Below, in pieces: positions 62,861 to 64,000 of a stretch of DNA of 64,000 nucleotides (positions within the stretch are counted from its first letter, which is position 1; each line of letters opens with the position of its first letter). The stretch covers positions 682,001-746,000 of the forward strand of contig CM049414.1 in the NCBI GenBank assembly GCA_026929865.2. The letters are read 5' to 3'. The translations under genes and the position numbers were made by a program. This DNA comes from Hyperoplus lanceolatus. Its lineage: Eukaryota > Chordata > Actinopteri > Uranoscopiformes > Ammodytidae. Below the pieces are notes generated by a model. It saw nothing but the letters and a program-made list of their open reading frames with translations. It was not told where the DNA came from and did not search any database.

Positions 62861-63024
62861 TAACTTGTATGTTCATGTAAACAGACTAGTATTCATTTGT
62901 TTGTACTTTGACATGTTTGGACTACTTCCTGAAGTCTTCTTCAGAAGCGTCAGCTGTTGCTGTGAAGCGCGTTGTGTCAGCTGATGTTATAGACACTAGT
63001 CTGTTTACAGGAACATACAAGTTC
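62861..63024. repeat. Fold-back of about 160 bp
   Basis: AACTTGTATGTTCATGTAAA then CAGACTAGT on the left; ACTAGTCTGTTTACAGGAAC then ATACAAGTT on the right. Arms of about 29 bp with one or two mismatches. Confidence 0.75.
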
Positions 63025-63106
63025 ATTTAAGTTAGACTAATTTAACCTTTTTGAGTTACAATGTTACTTTGTGTTAAGCCCTCAGAATGATCACAGGACA
63101 CTCAGA

Positions 63107-63250
63107 TGTGTTAGCTGCTCACTTACTGCATGTGTTAGCTGCTCACTTACTGCATGTGTTAGCTGCTCACTTACTGCATGTGTTAGCTGCTCACTTACTG
63201 CATGTGTTAGCTGCTCACTTACTGCATGTGTTAGCTGCTCACTTACTGCA
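63107..63250. repeat. 24-bp minisatellite, six units
   Basis: Six apparently identical units made of TGTGTTAGCTGC followed by TCACTTACTGCA. 24 is a multiple of three, so the plus strand gives a false cysteine-rich repeat ORF. Confidence 0.97.
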
Positions 63251-64000
63251 TACATTTGATTAATATGAATATGCTCCCTGTGCTCAGAATATGATTATTG
63301 TCAAGTATTGCAAGGGTGAATGTCGAATTAACAGATGCAGATTTCCCTTTGATCTTTATGTATGGTGGGCCTTATGCAAAAACCTTTTGTATCTTCGCAT
63401 ATTGATATTGTTCTGTCAGGTTTGCTTGTATGAGTGAGTTTCCCCAGGTTGGATTAGGCAAACCCTCTGAACTGCACAACCCTTATTAAAACTGCTTGGT
63501 TAACAACATTTTAAACTATGCCCACCAAAGTACTACTTCTCTCATGAGAAATGTGTGAATGTGACCAGTTCACAGGCTGGTAGTGCCAATAAGGAACAAA
63601 TCTGTTCATAATATTGGTTACTTGTAAGAGGTCCATTGTACTCTATGTAGTAGTTGTTGAACGCCAGTTGCCATTGGCTATTGTCTGTGCTTAGTACACA
63701 AAAGTGATGTCATTTTTATGTTTTTAAGTTCTGCACATTCAGCCTTAATACATAATGTATACCATATAGTTTAAGTATACAGTTTGGAATTCACAACAAC
63801 AACAACAACAACAACAACAACATTTTGACTAAAGCGTCACAATATATTGAAAATAATTCGCTCGCTATTATCGCAAATGTTGATAGTAGAGAAAGATAGT
63901 CAATCATTTTTAAATATGAATACCTCCTAGCAGGATGATATTTGCAAAACGATAGGGAAAGTCCTAGTACAAGGAAGATTAAATCCCCCGGATCTTGTTT
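63251..64000. other. No gene recognised; ACA microsatellite
   Basis: A CAA run of about ten units lies at 63,795-63,823. The rest is A/T-rich with no exon or transposon end I can support. Confidence 0.4.

Noticed and set aside
63107-63250. CRISPR-like array
   Set aside because: Units are directly adjacent without spacers; eukaryotic minisatellite.
63071-63259. Cysteine-rich repeat ORF (CVSCSLTA units)
   Set aside because: Unit length 24 is a multiple of three, so the minisatellite stays open by arithmetic; no start context or homology.
59587-64000. Upstream exons of the large gene
   Set aside because: Minus-strand ORFs here lack acceptor/donor pairs with the needed phase or fall inside transposons.

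Overview
The window looks like a teleost fish chromosome segment. The coding sequence lies in short exons with spliced introns. Many repeats are of fish type: an L2-like LINE with an ATTCT-repeat 3' end, a Ty1/copia element primed by initiator tRNA-Met, many hAT, Tc1/mariner, PIF/Harbinger-like and TTAA-target elements, a tRNA-derived SINE, and long CA/GT runs. Species cannot be determined. There is no CRISPR array, operon, rRNA gene or free-standing tRNA gene.

Two host genes are supported, both on the minus strand. (1) The 5' part of CFAP206 (axonemal radial-spoke/ciliary protein): five coding exons between 23,862 and 14,923, about 213 residues of roughly 620. A consensus RFX X-box sits about 100 bp upstream of the ATG. 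The later exons are not visible. (2) A large gene whose 18 visible exons (59,389 down to 28,069) join in a continuous reading frame of 1,572 residues plus stop. Its first exons lie beyond the right edge or were not recognised. The N-terminal 700 residues are helical and of unrecognised family. A 491-residue coiled-coil/acidic exon follows, then a complete 374-residue actin fold that ends like actin (RKCF). If transcripts confirm the splice between 37,362 and 34,369, this is a coiled-coil/actin chimera, and it is the most interesting object here.

Layout: 1-6.7 kb is repeats (LINE 3' fragment, minisatellite, TTAA-flanked MITE, other fold-backs). 6.7-14.8 kb is an L2-like LINE split by a complete Ty1/copia element with identical LTRs. 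14.9-24.0 kb is CFAP206 with transposon-filled introns. 24.1-25.9 kb is a dead Tc1-like element. 26.3-38.8 kb holds the probable 3'UTR, actin exons and the large coiled-coil exon, with Tc1-like, hAT, MITE, pogo-like and LINE insertions between. 39.3-43.8 kb is a nest of hAT and Harbinger-like MITEs. 45.1-52.4 kb holds nine or more helical exons. 52.5-58.5 kb is another nest. 59.2-59.4 kb is the most 5' visible exon. 59.6-62.1 kb is one more nested element. 62.1-64 kb has a hairpin and a 24-bp minisatellite but no recognised gene.

All coordinates were read by hand. Exon boundaries rest on GT(GC)/AG sites and phase continuity, not on transcripts. Repeat family names are inferred from termini, target-site duplications and protein remnants, not from a library search.
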